DNA of 64,000 bases from an uncultured Bacteroidota bacterium (GCA_902793295.1 CADBDA010000003.1:124001-188000); one strand, 5' to 3'. Positions 46,822-55,798 are shown, numbered from the stretch's first letter. Numbers and translations are program-made. The notes: a model not told the origin generated them from the letters alone.

Positions 46822-47892
46822 ATGTCGTTTAGTTCGAAACTGATATATTGGTACGAAGCCAACGGGCGGTCGCTTCCATGGAGAGGGATTGACGACCCCT
46901 ACCGCATCTGGCTGTCTGAAATCATACTGCAGCAGACACGCATAGAGCAAGGGATGGCGTACTATCGTCATTTTGTGGAACGGTATCCGACCGTCGCGTC
47001 TCTGGCGTCGGCCAGCGAGGAGGAGGTGCTGAAAAGCTGGCAGGGGCTTGGTTACTATTCGCGGGCACGCAACCTGCATGCTGCAGCACGACAGATTATG
47101 GAACAGCACAGCGGACGGTTCCCCGACAAATACGATGACATCCTTGGTCTGAAAGGCGTGGGCCGCTACACGGCGGCGGCCATCGCCTCTTTCGCCTTCA
47201 GGCTCCCCCACCCCGTCATCGACGGCAACGTGTACCGCGTGGTGTCACGTTTTTTTGACATCAGCACTCCCATAGGCGACGACAAGGCCTACCGCATTTT
47301 CGAAGAGCAGCTGCTCAAAGTGATGGACCGCGAACACCCCGACACTTTCAACCAAGCCATCATGGACTTCGGGTCGACCTACTGCACTCCAACCCATAGC
47401 GACTGTCCAAACTGCATCTTCGCCAACGACTGTCAGGCTTATCGCCGAGGAAAGGTGGCCATGCTACCCGTCAAGAAATCAGCCGTTAAGGTACGCGAAC
47501 GCCACTTCTACTACTTCGATCTGGAGTGGCAAGAGAACGGACAACAGATGCGGCTGATGCAGCAACGCACCCATCGCGACATCTGGCACGGATTGTACGA
47601 ATTTCCATTGCACGAGAGCGACCACATGCTCGACGCGCAGGAACTGGAGAAGGCGACCCGCACAGCCATCCGACGTTTCACGGACGACACCCCCCTCCGA
47701 ACCGACGCTCCTGTCACCGCCACACACAAGTTGACACACCAAACCATCCACGCCACATTCATCCATGCAATTTTAGCAGATGCATGCCATCCTGACAGCG
47801 ACGAGATGCACGCCTACAACAGCGAAGAGATAAAAAAAGTGCCCGTGTCCCGTCTGATAGACAAATATTTGTCCGACATGTGCAAAAAATAA
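46822..47892 (+). CDS. mutY: A/G-specific adenine glycosylase MutY
   Basis: MutY removes adenine mispaired with 8-oxoguanine. The 356-residue protein has the six-helix part with SEIILQQTRIEQGMAYY, the helix-hairpin-helix LKGVGRYTAAAIASFAF and the catalytic aspartate in PVIDGNVYRVVSR. The 4Fe-4S ligands have the C-x6-C-x2-C-x5-C spacing in CTPTHSDCPNCIFANDC. A C-terminal NUDIX-like domain with the 8-oxoG recognition role follows from about residue 225. mutY before ssb is usual in Bacteroidetes. Confidence 0.96.
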   Translation: MSFSSKLIYWYEANGRSLPWRGIDDPYRIWLSEIILQQTRIEQGMAYYRHFVERYPTVASLASASEEEVLKSWQGLGYYSRARNLHAAARQIMEQHSGRFPDKYDDILGLKGVGRYTAAAIASFAFRLPHPVIDGNVYRVVSRFFDISTPIGDDKAYRIFEEQLLKVMDREHPDTFNQAIMDFGSTYCTPTHSDCPNCIFANDCQAYRRGKVAMLPVKKSAVKVRERHFYYFDLEWQENGQQMRLMQQRTHRDIWHGLYEFPLHESDHMLDAQELEKATRTAIRRFTDDTPLRTDAPVTATHKLTHQTIHATFIHAILADACHPDSDEMHAYNSEEIKKVPVSRLIDKYLSDMCKK

Positions 47893-47916
47893 TGTCCAAG
47901 GGATTAGAAAAATTGC

Positions 47917-47924
47917 TATCTTTG
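47917..47924 (+). promoter_or_regulatory. Promoter -7 box of ssb
   Basis: TATCTTTG followed by CAACC matches the consensus and is the same octamer as at 7065 and 25853. It lies 24 bases after the mutY stop and 53 bases before the ssb start. No good -33 box. Confidence 0.6.
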
Positions 47925-47977
47925 CAACCGAAAACAATATCTTCAGTAAACAATTCAGGTACTAAAATTTTATTTTT

Positions 47978-48424
47978 ATGGTAGGAGTAAACAAAGTTAT
48001 TTTGATTGGAAACCTTGGCAAGAACCCCGAAATAATCACCTTCCCGAAAGACGGACGCAGAGACGACCCCATGGCCAATGTGGTGCGGAAAGCCACTTTC
48101 CCTCTGGCGACAACCGAGATACACAAGAACCGCGACGGCGAACGCGTGGAACAGACCGACTGGCACACCGTGGTGTGCTGGCGCGGATTGGCCGACATCG
48201 CCGAGAAGCTGTTGAAGAAAGGCACCCAGGTGTATGTGGAAGGCAAACTGCAAAGCCGCTCGTGGGAAGACCGCGAAGGCAACAAGCACTACGCCACCGA
48301 GGTGGTGGCCGAGAACTTCACCGTGCTGGGCAACCGCAACCGACCCGAGGAGCAAACCGTCACCGACCCTTATGCCAACATCCTCAACGACGAGACAGAA
48401 CCTATGGACGACCTGCCCTTCTAA
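47978..48424 (+). CDS. ssb: Single-stranded DNA-binding protein
   Basis: The 148-residue protein starts MVGVNKVILIGNLGKNPEII with an OB fold (WHTVVCWRGLADIAEKLLKK, GTQVYVEGKLQSRSWEDREG). The acidic C-terminal tip MDDLPF, the interaction site for repair and replication partners, is intact. It follows mutY with its own promoter box and is ended by a bidirectional terminator shared with pgi. Confidence 0.97.
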   Translation: MVGVNKVILIGNLGKNPEIITFPKDGRRDDPMANVVRKATFPLATTEIHKNRDGERVEQTDWHTVVCWRGLADIAEKLLKKGTQVYVEGKLQSRSWEDREGNKHYATEVVAENFTVLGNRNRPEEQTVTDPYANILNDETEPMDDLPF

Positions 48425-48522
48425 GAGCGGCAAAGCAGGCTTCGGCCATGCACAACCACTCCATGACATGCGACCCGTCAGACAACATCTCGCAAAACAA
48501 GGATTACTTACAGAATAGAAAA

Positions 48523-48549
48523 GGCATCGCAATTGCGATGCCTTTCTTT
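48523..48549. terminator. Intrinsic terminator between convergent ssb and pgi
   Basis: The perfect palindrome GGCATCGCAATTGCGATGCC is followed by TTTCTTT on the plus strand and preceded by AAAA. The two 9-base arms equal those of the metG terminator at 19090-19111. Confidence 0.85.
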
Positions 48550-48577
48550 ATGATGTCCATTATAGATTTGCAAGGCG

Positions 48578-49903
48578 TTACACCAGCTGCTGCCCCTCGT
48601 AGCCGGGTTTGCCCAGCAGGATGAACATATTCTTCTTGTAGGCCTCGACGCCCGGCTGGTCGAAGGGGTTCACCTTCAAGGTGTAGCCACTTATGCCACA
48701 GGCAAATTCGAAGAAATAGATAAGCTGGCCCAGCACCCGCTCGTCGACGGTGGGCAAGTTGATGAGCAACACCGGCACGCCGCCGTTGCGATGGGCGATC
48801 ACCGTACCCAGCTGCGCATTACGGTTGATCTCAGTCAGAGATTTTGGAACCAGATAATTGATTCCGTCAAGATTGCTCTCGTCGGAAGGGATCGGCACCC
48901 TGTTGTGAGGGTTGTCCACGCTGACCACCGTCTCGAACATCAGACGTTCGCCCTGCTGCACGTACTGGCCCATAGAATGAAGGTCGGTGGTAAAACTCAA
49001 ACTATGGGGAAGAATACCCTTGCCGTCCTTACCTTCGCTCTCGCCATAGAGCTGCTTCCACCATTCGCTGATGTATTTCAGGTTGGGCAGGAAATTGACC
49101 AACATTTCGACCTTCTTACCTTTGCGGTAAAGGATATTGCGCAGCGCAGCATAGAGGAGAGCCGGATTGTTGTCATAGTTGTCGCCCGACCGGCAGATGT
49201 CGCGCATTTCACGAGCGCCCAGCAGCAGTTGGTCGATGTCGTAGCCCGCCATAGCGATGGGCAGCAAACCCACAGGGGTGAGAACCGAGAATCGACCGCC
49301 CACATTGTCGGGGATGACGTAGGTGGCATAATGCTCGCGAACAGCGATATCGTGGAGCGCGCCCCGACGGGCATCAGTTATAGCGATGATGCGTTCGGCG
49401 GCACCACTGTGGCCATACTTGCGTTCCATGTGGGCCTTGATGATGCGGAATGCCACCGCCGGTTCCGTGGTGGTACCCGATTTGGAGATGACCGCAACAG
49501 CATAGTGGTTGTTGTCCAGCAGCTGAAGCAGCTGATGGTAGTAATCCTCACTCAGCGTGTGACCGGCATAGACAACCAAGGGGCGGGCAGACGGCATGCA
49601 CTGGGCGAATTCGGACTGCAACGCTTCGATGACGGCACGAGCGCCGAGATAGGAGCCGCCGATACCAATCACCACAAAGACCTGTGCCTTGGGGGTCAGC
49701 CGTTCCACGTCGCGCTTGATACTTTCGACAATAGCGCCATCGAGCTGTTCCGGCAGATCGACCCATCCCAAAAAATCGTTCCCCTTGCCCGAACCCGAGA
49801 GGAGTTCGTCTTTTGCAGCGAGTACTTCGGGCAGCATCTGTTCCATGTCGGCAGATGAAACAAATTGCTGCAAATGTTCTGTATTAATTTTTACAAGACT
49901 CAT
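48578..49903 (-). CDS. pgi: Glucose-6-phosphate isomerase
   Basis: This glycolytic enzyme interconverts glucose- and fructose-6-phosphate. The 441 residues fit the short bacterial type. Family segments are VIGIGGSYLGARAVIEAL, VAVISKSGTTTEPAVAFRII and the C-terminal GYTLKVNPFDQPGVEAYKK with the catalytic lysine. The frame is open 309 bases further up, but the start MSLVKINTEHLQQF at 49903 matches the family and a promoter box lies beyond it. Confidence 0.97.
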   Translation of the reverse strand: MSLVKINTEHLQQFVSSADMEQMLPEVLAAKDELLSGSGKGNDFLGWVDLPEQLDGAIVESIKRDVERLTPKAQVFVVIGIGGSYLGARAVIEALQSEFAQCMPSARPLVVYAGHTLSEDYYHQLLQLLDNNHYAVAVISKSGTTTEPAVAFRIIKAHMERKYGHSGAAERIIAITDARRGALHDIAVREHYATYVIPDNVGGRFSVLTPVGLLPIAMAGYDIDQLLLGAREMRDICRSGDNYDNNPALLYAALRNILYRKGKKVEMLVNFLPNLKYISEWWKQLYGESEGKDGKGILPHSLSFTTDLHSMGQYVQQGERLMFETVVSVDNPHNRVPIPSDESNLDGINYLVPKSLTEINRNAQLGTVIAHRNGGVPVLLINLPTVDERVLGQLIYFFEFACGISGYTLKVNPFDQPGVEAYKKNMFILLGKPGYEGQQLV

Positions 49904-49979
49904 AACAAAGTGTTTATAATGATACGTGTGAATGAATGACAACTCTTTCCGATGACGCAATACGACATCAAAGAAAATG

Positions 49980-49987
49980 CAAATATA
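49980..49987 (-). promoter_or_regulatory. Promoter -7 box of pgi
   Basis: TATATTTG followed by CATTTTC on the minus strand fits TAnnTTTG, 77 bases before the pgi start. No clear -33 box. Confidence 0.55.
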
Positions 49988-50376
49988 CATATTTTTTTCA
50001 GATTGACAGCCTCCTATATGAAAAAAACGATCTTTTGATGCGACAGGATTGGTCCCCATTCGGAAAAACCGCACCAAAGAGCATCCATCCGATCCGCTAT
50101 CGTCGAAACAAAGGAGAAGACTTTTTTCAACCGAAAACAAAAACAGAAGTATGGAAAAATTGAAAAAAAATTGTAATAATTGAAACAAAATGCTGTCCCA
50201 TAACGTATACAATGGTGAAAAAAACCAAAAAAAATTTGAGAAACCACCTGTTGATAAAAAAAATACTCAAAAACACATATATCTAGTTTCTAATTACTTA
50301 CAAAACTACCCAATCTTACAATTCGACACGAAAAGAATCAACCTCCAAAAAAAATCAATCCTCAGAGAAAAAAAAC
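49988..50376. other. AT-rich intergenic region between divergent pgi and ompA-like gene
   Basis: About 390 bases with long A and T runs. The plus strand from about 50090 to 50400 is strongly A-rich. Apart from the two flanking promoters I see no gene, RNA or ordered repeat. Confidence 0.6.
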
Positions 50377-50407
50377 TTTCGCACAATAAAAAAAAATACT
50401 ATTTTTG
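50377..50407 (+). promoter_or_regulatory. Promoter of the OmpA-family gene at 50450
   Basis: TTTC (50377-50380) stands where the -33 TTTG is expected. A 19-base A-rich spacer and TATTTTTG (50400-50407) follow. The A-rich upstream region and the codon choice of the gene suggest strong expression. Confidence 0.65.
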
Positions 50408-50449
50408 CAAAGTTATTCATGTGTAATAATTGTCTAAAAAAATAAAATT

Positions 50450-51658
50450 ATGTTGAAAAAACTATTTAAAATTGGAATGCTCGCCAGCGCCCTTTTGCTG
50501 GCCTGCAATGCTAATGCCCAGAGCGACAACGAGTATCCGCGCTACGGATTCTGGAGCAACTGGTCGCTGGGTGGTTCTGTTCTCTACAGCTGGGAATACG
50601 AACATGGCGGAATTTTTGATTGGCGTGAAGGTTCCAACATTGGTGCCAACATCTTCTTCGAGAAAGAGTTGAACCATGTTTGGGCACTCCGCTTGGTTGC
50701 CGAGACTCCTGGTCTGTGGAAGGCTTTTGGCAACATCGACAATCCCGCTTACGACCGCGACGGTATGTTTTATGACCGTTACGGCAAAGCCGGTGTTGAC
50801 TTCAAATTTGACTATGTCAACGCCTGCAGAGGGTACAATCCTGACAGAAGATGGAGCACCTACCTCTTGTTAGGTACCGGTCTCGGTTTCCACAGAGATG
50901 ACATCAACCTTGGTGACGTCTCCATGTTCATGGAAGCTGGTCTTGGTTTCGGCTACAAGATGTGCGAGCACTCGACCATCTTCGCCGAAGTCAGAACTGA
51001 CATCTGCGCTGACATCCCCAACCCCATCCACCAGTGGCATGACATGACCGGTATGGTTGCCCTCGGTTACATGTACAACTTCGGACCCACCGCTGTTGAT
51101 CAGGAAAGACTTGCTCAGAAGAACGCCGCTGCCTCCGAACCCGATCCCGAAACCAAAGCCGAGATCGCCCAGTTGGAGAACGAGTTGAAAGACTCCAAAC
51201 AGAAACAGGCTGATCTGATGAACAAAGTTCGTCAGCTTGAGAAACAGCAGCCCCAGGTTAACCAGAACAACGACGTTGTTGACAGCCTGCAGCGCATCAT
51301 CGACAGCTATGAGAAGGACAAAGACAACTTCTACGCTATGCCTTTCTCGATCCTCTATGGTGTTGACCAGGATGAGGTTCCCGCTAACCAGATGAACAAG
51401 ATCAAGGCTATCGCCCAGATCATGAAAGACAGCGACTACGATTTCGAAATCATTGGTTACTGCGACAACAGCGGTTCCAAAGAATACAACCAGGCTCTGT
51501 CCGAAAGACGTGCTGAGAAGGTCAAGAAGATCCTTGTCAACAAATATGGCATCGACGAGAACCGTCTGAGCACCAGCGGCAAGGGTAAAGACCTCGCTTT
51601 CGGTGACATCAAGAATGCTGTTAACCGTCGCGTCTCCTTCTACCGCAAGAACAAATAA
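50450..51658 (+). CDS. OmpA-family outer membrane protein, probably abundant
   Basis: The 402-residue protein has a signal peptide (MLKKLFKIGMLASALLLACN..NAQ). A beta-barrel of about 200 residues (WSNWSLGGSVLYSWEYEHGG to MVALGYMYNFGP) is followed by a coiled-coil spacer (about 230-290, EIAQLENELKDSKQKQADLM) and a C-terminal OmpA peptidoglycan-binding domain (EIIGYCDNSGSKEYNQALSE, RRAEKVKKIL). In that domain the usual GHTD reads GYCD, but the later N-x2-L-S-x2-R-A ligands are kept. Codons differ from neighbours (many GGT, GTT, CGT), a sign of high expression. Confidence 0.92.
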   Translation: MLKKLFKIGMLASALLLACNANAQSDNEYPRYGFWSNWSLGGSVLYSWEYEHGGIFDWREGSNIGANIFFEKELNHVWALRLVAETPGLWKAFGNIDNPAYDRDGMFYDRYGKAGVDFKFDYVNACRGYNPDRRWSTYLLLGTGLGFHRDDINLGDVSMFMEAGLGFGYKMCEHSTIFAEVRTDICADIPNPIHQWHDMTGMVALGYMYNFGPTAVDQERLAQKNAAASEPDPETKAEIAQLENELKDSKQKQADLMNKVRQLEKQQPQVNQNNDVVDSLQRIIDSYEKDKDNFYAMPFSILYGVDQDEVPANQMNKIKAIAQIMKDSDYDFEIIGYCDNSGSKEYNQALSERRAEKVKKILVNKYGIDENRLSTSGKGKDLAFGDIKNAVNRRVSFYRKNK

Positions 51659-51685
51659 GAGATACTCAACACTCTTACATAGAAT

Positions 51686-51712
51686 AAAAAGCCCGCAATT
51701 GCGGGCTTTTTT
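51686..51712 (+). terminator. Intrinsic terminator after the OmpA-family gene
   Basis: GCCCGCAATTGCGGGC (51691-51706) is a perfect hairpin flanked by AAAAA and TTTTTT. Confidence 0.93.
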
Positions 51713-51984
51713 ATTTTGCATATTTTGGAATGCAGGGGGGATGGAAATTCTATAGGATGGATTATGGTTGGAATCGGAGGCAAATATATTTGTATTCCAG
51801 GTGGACAAGCGAACGAAGAGATTCACCTAAAGGACTGTAGTTTTTATTGCTGCTCCATAAAGAGTTGATGGAGAAGCTGTACCACCAGTCTTTCTTGGCA
51901 GACTTTGAGGACGTTAAGGTCTATAAAAAGCTTGAGAATACGAAGGGCACAAAAAAGACGGATGACATTATTGTAGTTTAGAGT

Positions 51985-52140
51985 ATGCAGGGTACGTATA
52001 CAGGTTAGGTTGTGTATACAAGTAGCATATACTGGTAGCAAATATTGTTTGCATATACGGGTTGCATATACTGGTTGCATATACTGGTTGCATATACTGG
52101 TTGTGTATAGAGGTTGCGTTTACAGGCTATGTATAAATAA
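51985..52140. repeat. Minisatellite of 13 bp, 12 units
   Basis: The unit TGCATATACTGGT occurs three times exactly (52063-52101). Further copies in phase upstream and downstream differ by one to six bases, for a total of 12 units without a slip in the 13-base register. It lies between convergent genes (terminator 51686-51712 and stop of the OmpA-like gene at 52304). Confidence 0.9.
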
Positions 52141-52235
52141 TGCTCGATAACCCGTGTATTCAGGATTTTGAGGAGTGGTTACGTTGATTGCCTTTGGTGT
52201 TTTTGGAGGCTTATAGTGCTACTGATGCTGTGGGT

Positions 52236-52289
52236 ACTTATGGTGCTTTGAAGACTTATGGTGCTTTGAAGACTTATGGTGCTTTGAGG
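52236..52289. repeat. Tandem repeat of 18 bp, 3 units
   Basis: ACTTATGGTGCTTTGAAG occurs twice exactly; a third copy ends GAGG. It is 15 bases before the stop (on the minus strand, downstream) of the OmpA-like gene and is not inside a convincing gene. Confidence 0.88.
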
Positions 52290-52303
52290 GCTTTCGATAG
52301 GGG

Positions 52304-53500
52304 TTATCGGGAGAGGATTTTAAATTCCACTCGGCGGTTGCGGGCGCGACCCTCTTCGGTAGCGTTGGTGGCAATGGGCAGCGTTTTACCGTAGCCTTTG
52401 TATTGGAGGCGTTTGGCATCGATGCCTTTGGAGACTAAGTAGTCGACGACAGCTTTGGCACGATTTTCGGAGAGGCGCTGGTTGTAATCGGCAGAACCAT
52501 GTCCATCGGTATGACCACGCACTTCGATACGCATCTTCGGATAGTTCTGCAATATTTCGAGCAACCGTTGAAGCTCATTGTAAGATTGTTGGAGGAGCAC
52601 GGCCTTATCGAAATCGAAGAAGATATTGTGGAGGATGATGGTGGCGCCCACCTGCAACGTATCAGCATCTGGCTGCTGGGCCACGGGTTGAGCTACTGAG
52701 GAAGCGGTTGGGGCAAGCGTATCTGCCGCCACAGGCTTCGGAGTGTCGCACGTCAGGCAGGTCAACTCCACATCGTCGATATAATAATAAGCACCCGGAA
52801 GCAGATAGGTGAGCGAATCGAGGTCGACCACATTGGATTGCGACGCAGGGAAGAAATTGCCAATGGTGAGGAAGCGCTCACCACCGTTGGCGACGAAGGT
52901 GCCGGTGATGCGAGTCCACCCTTTAGTGTCGGTGATGGCCTGACCGCTGTTGACCACCTGCGGTTCGAAGTAGGAAGCCACAACCTGAGAGATATTGGGA
53001 GCCAGCTGTTTCAGTTCCTTGCACATGAGCACGCTACGAACGGTATCCCCCACCCTGTCGGGTGTGAACAGCGCGCCGATGGTGGCAACGGCGCCCGAAG
53101 AGTATTCGGAAAGGCTTACATAGAAGGAGATTCTGTAGAGCTCACCCTCACGGAGAGGTTCTTTGAGCTGCGTCTGCAAATACTCACGATAGTCGGTCTT
53201 AGAACAGTAGATGCCACAATAGCCCTGACCCGAATGCGGTTCCTGAACACCCAACTTGTTGCGCGGCACCCTGCAGTCGCGCGACCCGCAGACGTTGAAA
53301 TAATCTGCCGATCCTGCCGTAGGTTGAAACCACGCATCGACGATGGTGAGGGTTCCGAGCGCGTCGATTTTTCGCGGGCACTCGCGGTACTCCTCAAAGG
53401 AAGGGTTGTAAACCAGATTCTGCGACCGCGAAGTCTGGGCGCACAGAAAGAGCGATGGCAGCAGCGCAATGATGACGAAGGATAATAAGTATTTATTCAT
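52304..53500 (-). CDS. OmpA-family protein with N-terminal carbohydrate-binding-like domain
   Basis: The 398-residue protein has a signal peptide (MNKYLLSFVIIALLPSLFLC). A jelly-roll-like N-domain (NLVYNPSFEEYRECPRKIDA, YYYIDDVELTCL) is followed by a Pro/Ala/Gln-rich linker (about 258-285) and a C-terminal OmpA domain (IFFDFDKAVLLQQSYNELQR, EVRGHTDGHGSADYNQRLSE, NRAKAVVDYL). All peptidoglycan-binding positions are kept. It probably links the outer membrane to peptidoglycan and exposes or displays the N-domain in the periplasm. It is divergent in layout from the other OmpA protein and not closely similar. Confidence 0.9.
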   Translation of the reverse strand: MNKYLLSFVIIALLPSLFLCAQTSRSQNLVYNPSFEEYRECPRKIDALGTLTIVDAWFQPTAGSADYFNVCGSRDCRVPRNKLGVQEPHSGQGYCGIYCSKTDYREYLQTQLKEPLREGELYRISFYVSLSEYSSGAVATIGALFTPDRVGDTVRSVLMCKELKQLAPNISQVVASYFEPQVVNSGQAITDTKGWTRITGTFVANGGERFLTIGNFFPASQSNVVDLDSLTYLLPGAYYYIDDVELTCLTCDTPKPVAADTLAPTASSVAQPVAQQPDADTLQVGATIILHNIFFDFDKAVLLQQSYNELQRLLEILQNYPKMRIEVRGHTDGHGSADYNQRLSENRAKAVVDYLVSKGIDAKRLQYKGYGKTLPIATNATEEGRARNRRVEFKILSR

Positions 53501-53663
53501 TAATATATATAGCAGATATTATTCTATTCGAGTTAAAGTCGCCGTTTTTCGGGTCGCCAACCGACCCGCCCATCGCACGCACAAGGTCCTACCAGGGTCC
53601 TAACATCCTCCCACCAGCGTCCTACTGGAGTCCTACCGAATCCACCAGCCAGAGTCGGCGTGA

Positions 53664-54800
53664 CTAATTCGGCATGGAGGTGGTGCGCATCATGCTTTGC
53701 CACAGCAGCTGCGCCGTGCGGTCCCACGAGAAAAGCAAACGCCGTTCACGACCTTTGGCGATAAGGCTTTCGCGAAGCGCGTTATCGTCGACCAGACGGC
53801 CCATGGCCTCAGCAATAGCATCGACATTCAACGGGTCGACCACCAACGCCGCATCGCCAGCCACCTCAGGCATCGAAGTCACGTTGGCCGTCATAACAGC
53901 AGTTTCAGCATGGTAAGCCTCGATTATTGGAATACCGAATCCCTCGAAGAGCGACGGATAGACCAATGCCACCGCAGCCGAAAGAAGCTTGGACAACTTG
54001 TCGGAGTCGACATGACCAAGGAAGCGGACATCCTGCTGATGGCGCATGCCGTCGAAGGCAGCTGCCAGCTCATCCTGCCACCAATAGCGGCTACCCACCA
54101 CGACCAGACGTGTGGTGTCGGATGGATGCTGATCCCTATAGCGATCGAATGCCAGCAAAGTGTTGGTCAAGTTTTTACGTCGCGAGATGGTTCCAATGAA
54201 GATAAAGTAAGGGTTGCCGTCGGTATATTCCGAACGGATACGACATTTCTCCTCGTCGGGGTAAGGTCTGTAGAAGTCGTGCGCACCATCGTAGACCACA
54301 TCGATCTTTTCGGGGTCGATATGGTACGTGTCGACGATGTCCTGTTTGGAAAACTCAGAGACCGTGGCAATACGTGACGCATTGCGGGCGAACTGCGGGA
54401 AGAAGTGCGTCATATATCGCTGGTGGGACGGACGCAGGAAGTCGGCTGCATGTTCGAAATTCAAGTCGTGGATGACCGTCAGCGTCGGCACCTTGGGGTG
54501 GAGCGGCATCCAGCCATCGGGTGACAGGAAACGGTCAATCTTATAGCGTTTCAGCGCTCGCGGGACACTCCATTGGAAGAACAGGCGCCACAGAATCGGG
54601 TGGCGTGCCTGAGGGCAGAGCACCACCGGATGGACGTTGGGAGCGAAGATGAACTGCGGATCCGGCTTGCGGTCGAACAGAAAGAAGAATTCATGTTCCG
54701 GATGGGCGCTGACGATGCGACGGAGCGTTTCGGCCGTGAACCAGCCGATGCCGTCGAGGCGATGAGGGAGCAGCAGACGCGTGTTGACAGCTATGCGCAC
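53664..54800 (-). CDS. Glycosyltransferase family 4
   Basis: The 378-residue cytoplasmic protein starts MRIAVNTRLLLPHRLDGIGW. GT-B fold features are visible: the acceptor-side IHDLNFEHAADFLRP, the sugar-nucleotide-side FIFIGTISRRKNLTNTLLAF and the E-x7-E motif in PSLFEGFGIPIIEAYHAE. Sugar and acceptor cannot be told. It is a single gene next to purN, not in a polysaccharide cluster. The 163-base gap to the OmpA-like gene downstream contains several GTCCTA(C/A)C repeats. Confidence 0.9.
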   Translation of the reverse strand: MRIAVNTRLLLPHRLDGIGWFTAETLRRIVSAHPEHEFFFLFDRKPDPQFIFAPNVHPVVLCPQARHPILWRLFFQWSVPRALKRYKIDRFLSPDGWMPLHPKVPTLTVIHDLNFEHAADFLRPSHQRYMTHFFPQFARNASRIATVSEFSKQDIVDTYHIDPEKIDVVYDGAHDFYRPYPDEEKCRIRSEYTDGNPYFIFIGTISRRKNLTNTLLAFDRYRDQHPSDTTRLVVVGSRYWWQDELAAAFDGMRHQQDVRFLGHVDSDKLSKLLSAAVALVYPSLFEGFGIPIIEAYHAETAVMTANVTSMPEVAGDAALVVDPLNVDAIAEAMGRLVDDNALRESLIAKGRERRLLFSWDRTAQLLWQSMMRTTSMPN

Positions 54801-54854
54801 GATGGGGAAAATTGATGATTGACAACTAGATTAATAACATCCTGACCCGAACAC

Positions 54855-55454
54855 TCATAGTTCAGCCACAGGCATGGGGCGGTTGAGGACAAAAGCCTCA
54901 ATGACACGAGGGAAGTAAGCTTTTTCGAGCAGGTGGATTTTAGCCGCCAGATCGTCGGCCGAGTCGTTGGCGTCGATGCGGCAACGTGCCTGGAAAAGCG
55001 TCGTTCCACAGTCGTAGCGGTTGTCGACCACATGGATAGTGATGCCCGAAAACTGCTCATGGTTGGCGATAACAGCCTCATGCACATGGTGGCCGTACAT
55101 GCCCTTGCCACCATAGTTGGGCAGCAGGGCCGGATGGATATTGACCACGCGGTTGGGGAAAGCCCGAAGCAAGTTGTCGGGCACCAGCAGCAGGAAGCCT
55201 GCCAGGATGAGGTAGTCGACGCCCCGATCCTGAAGGAAATGCAGGACATTGTCGGTCTCGAAGAAATCGTGACGGTTGAAGTATTGGGCGTCGATACCCA
55301 GCTGTTGGGCACGGGTGGCCACATAGGCGTCACGCTTATTATAGACAATCACATTGACCCGTACATCGTTGCTTTGGGCGAAATATTCCGATATTTGTTG
55401 GGCATTGGTGCCGTTGCCCGATGCGAGGATAGCCAGTTGAATCGGTTTCTGCAT
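54855..55454 (-). CDS. purN: Phosphoribosylglycinamide formyltransferase
   Basis: PurN transfers a formyl group from 10-formyl-tetrahydrofolate in purine synthesis. The 199-residue protein has LAILASGNGTNAQQISEYF at its N-terminus, the catalytic motif NIHPALLPNYGGKGMYG with N and H, and a downstream D (CGTTLFQARCRIDANDSADD). The gene ends 54 bases before the glycosyltransferase start and may be co-transcribed with it. Confidence 0.96.
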   Translation of the reverse strand: MQKPIQLAILASGNGTNAQQISEYFAQSNDVRVNVIVYNKRDAYVATRAQQLGIDAQYFNRHDFFETDNVLHFLQDRGVDYLILAGFLLLVPDNLLRAFPNRVVNIHPALLPNYGGKGMYGHHVHEAVIANHEQFSGITIHVVDNRYDCGTTLFQARCRIDANDSADDLAAKIHLLEKAYFPRVIEAFVLNRPMPVAEL

Positions 55455-55513
55455 AGTTAAAATTCAGCTATTAAATGACAGTTCAGAAATAGAATTTTTT
55501 TTCAACAAAAATG

Positions 55514-55548
55514 CAAAAATAGCAAGAAAAATCCGATTTCTTGCAAAA
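55514..55548 (-). promoter_or_regulatory. Candidate purN promoter with inverted repeat in the spacer
   Basis: On the minus strand TTTG (55544-55547) and TATTTTTG (55514-55521) are separated by 22 bases. That spacer is almost exactly the inverted repeat GCAAGAAA-7 bases-TTTCTTGC (55522-55544). The spacing is slightly longer than usual. The repeat could be a repressor site. Confidence 0.45.
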
Positions 55549-55759
55549 ATTTCAAACTATTTTTTTAATTACTGGCATTCAATATATTGCAAAATACATG
55601 CTTTTATATTAATTTGATTTTCAGCGATATTTTACGAGGCAAAAATACAAAATGGAGAAGACCGTTTTTGGAACGCATAGCATACTGTATCCCAAATTGT
55701 TAATATATTTAACATTAAGAATTTTGCCAAAAAATTAGGTTGGAATGGTTTTTTTTTCG

Positions 55760-55767
55760 TTACTTTG
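55760..55767 (+). promoter_or_regulatory. Candidate acpP promoter -7 box
   Basis: TTACTTTG differs from TAnnTTTG at the second base and is followed by CAAAC. It lies 32 bases before the acpP start. A TTGG is found 16 bases upstream. Confidence 0.45.
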
Positions 55768-55798
55768 CAAACTGTTTAATTCAAAAAATTAGAGAAAA

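Larger units (their letters stand above)
55455..55798. other. AT-rich divergent promoter region between purN and acpP
   Basis: Contains the inverted repeat and promoter box for purN (55514-55548) and the -7-like box for acpP (55760-55767). I see no further gene or RNA. Confidence 0.6.

Noticed and set aside
51985-52289. Tandem repeats read as a CRISPR array
   Set aside because: Units of 13 and 18 bases follow one another without spacers, and no cas genes are present.
52188-52394. 68-codon plus-strand frame covering the 18-bp repeats
   Set aside because: It runs into the end of the OmpA-like gene on the other strand, has no start signals and consists largely of the tandem repeat.
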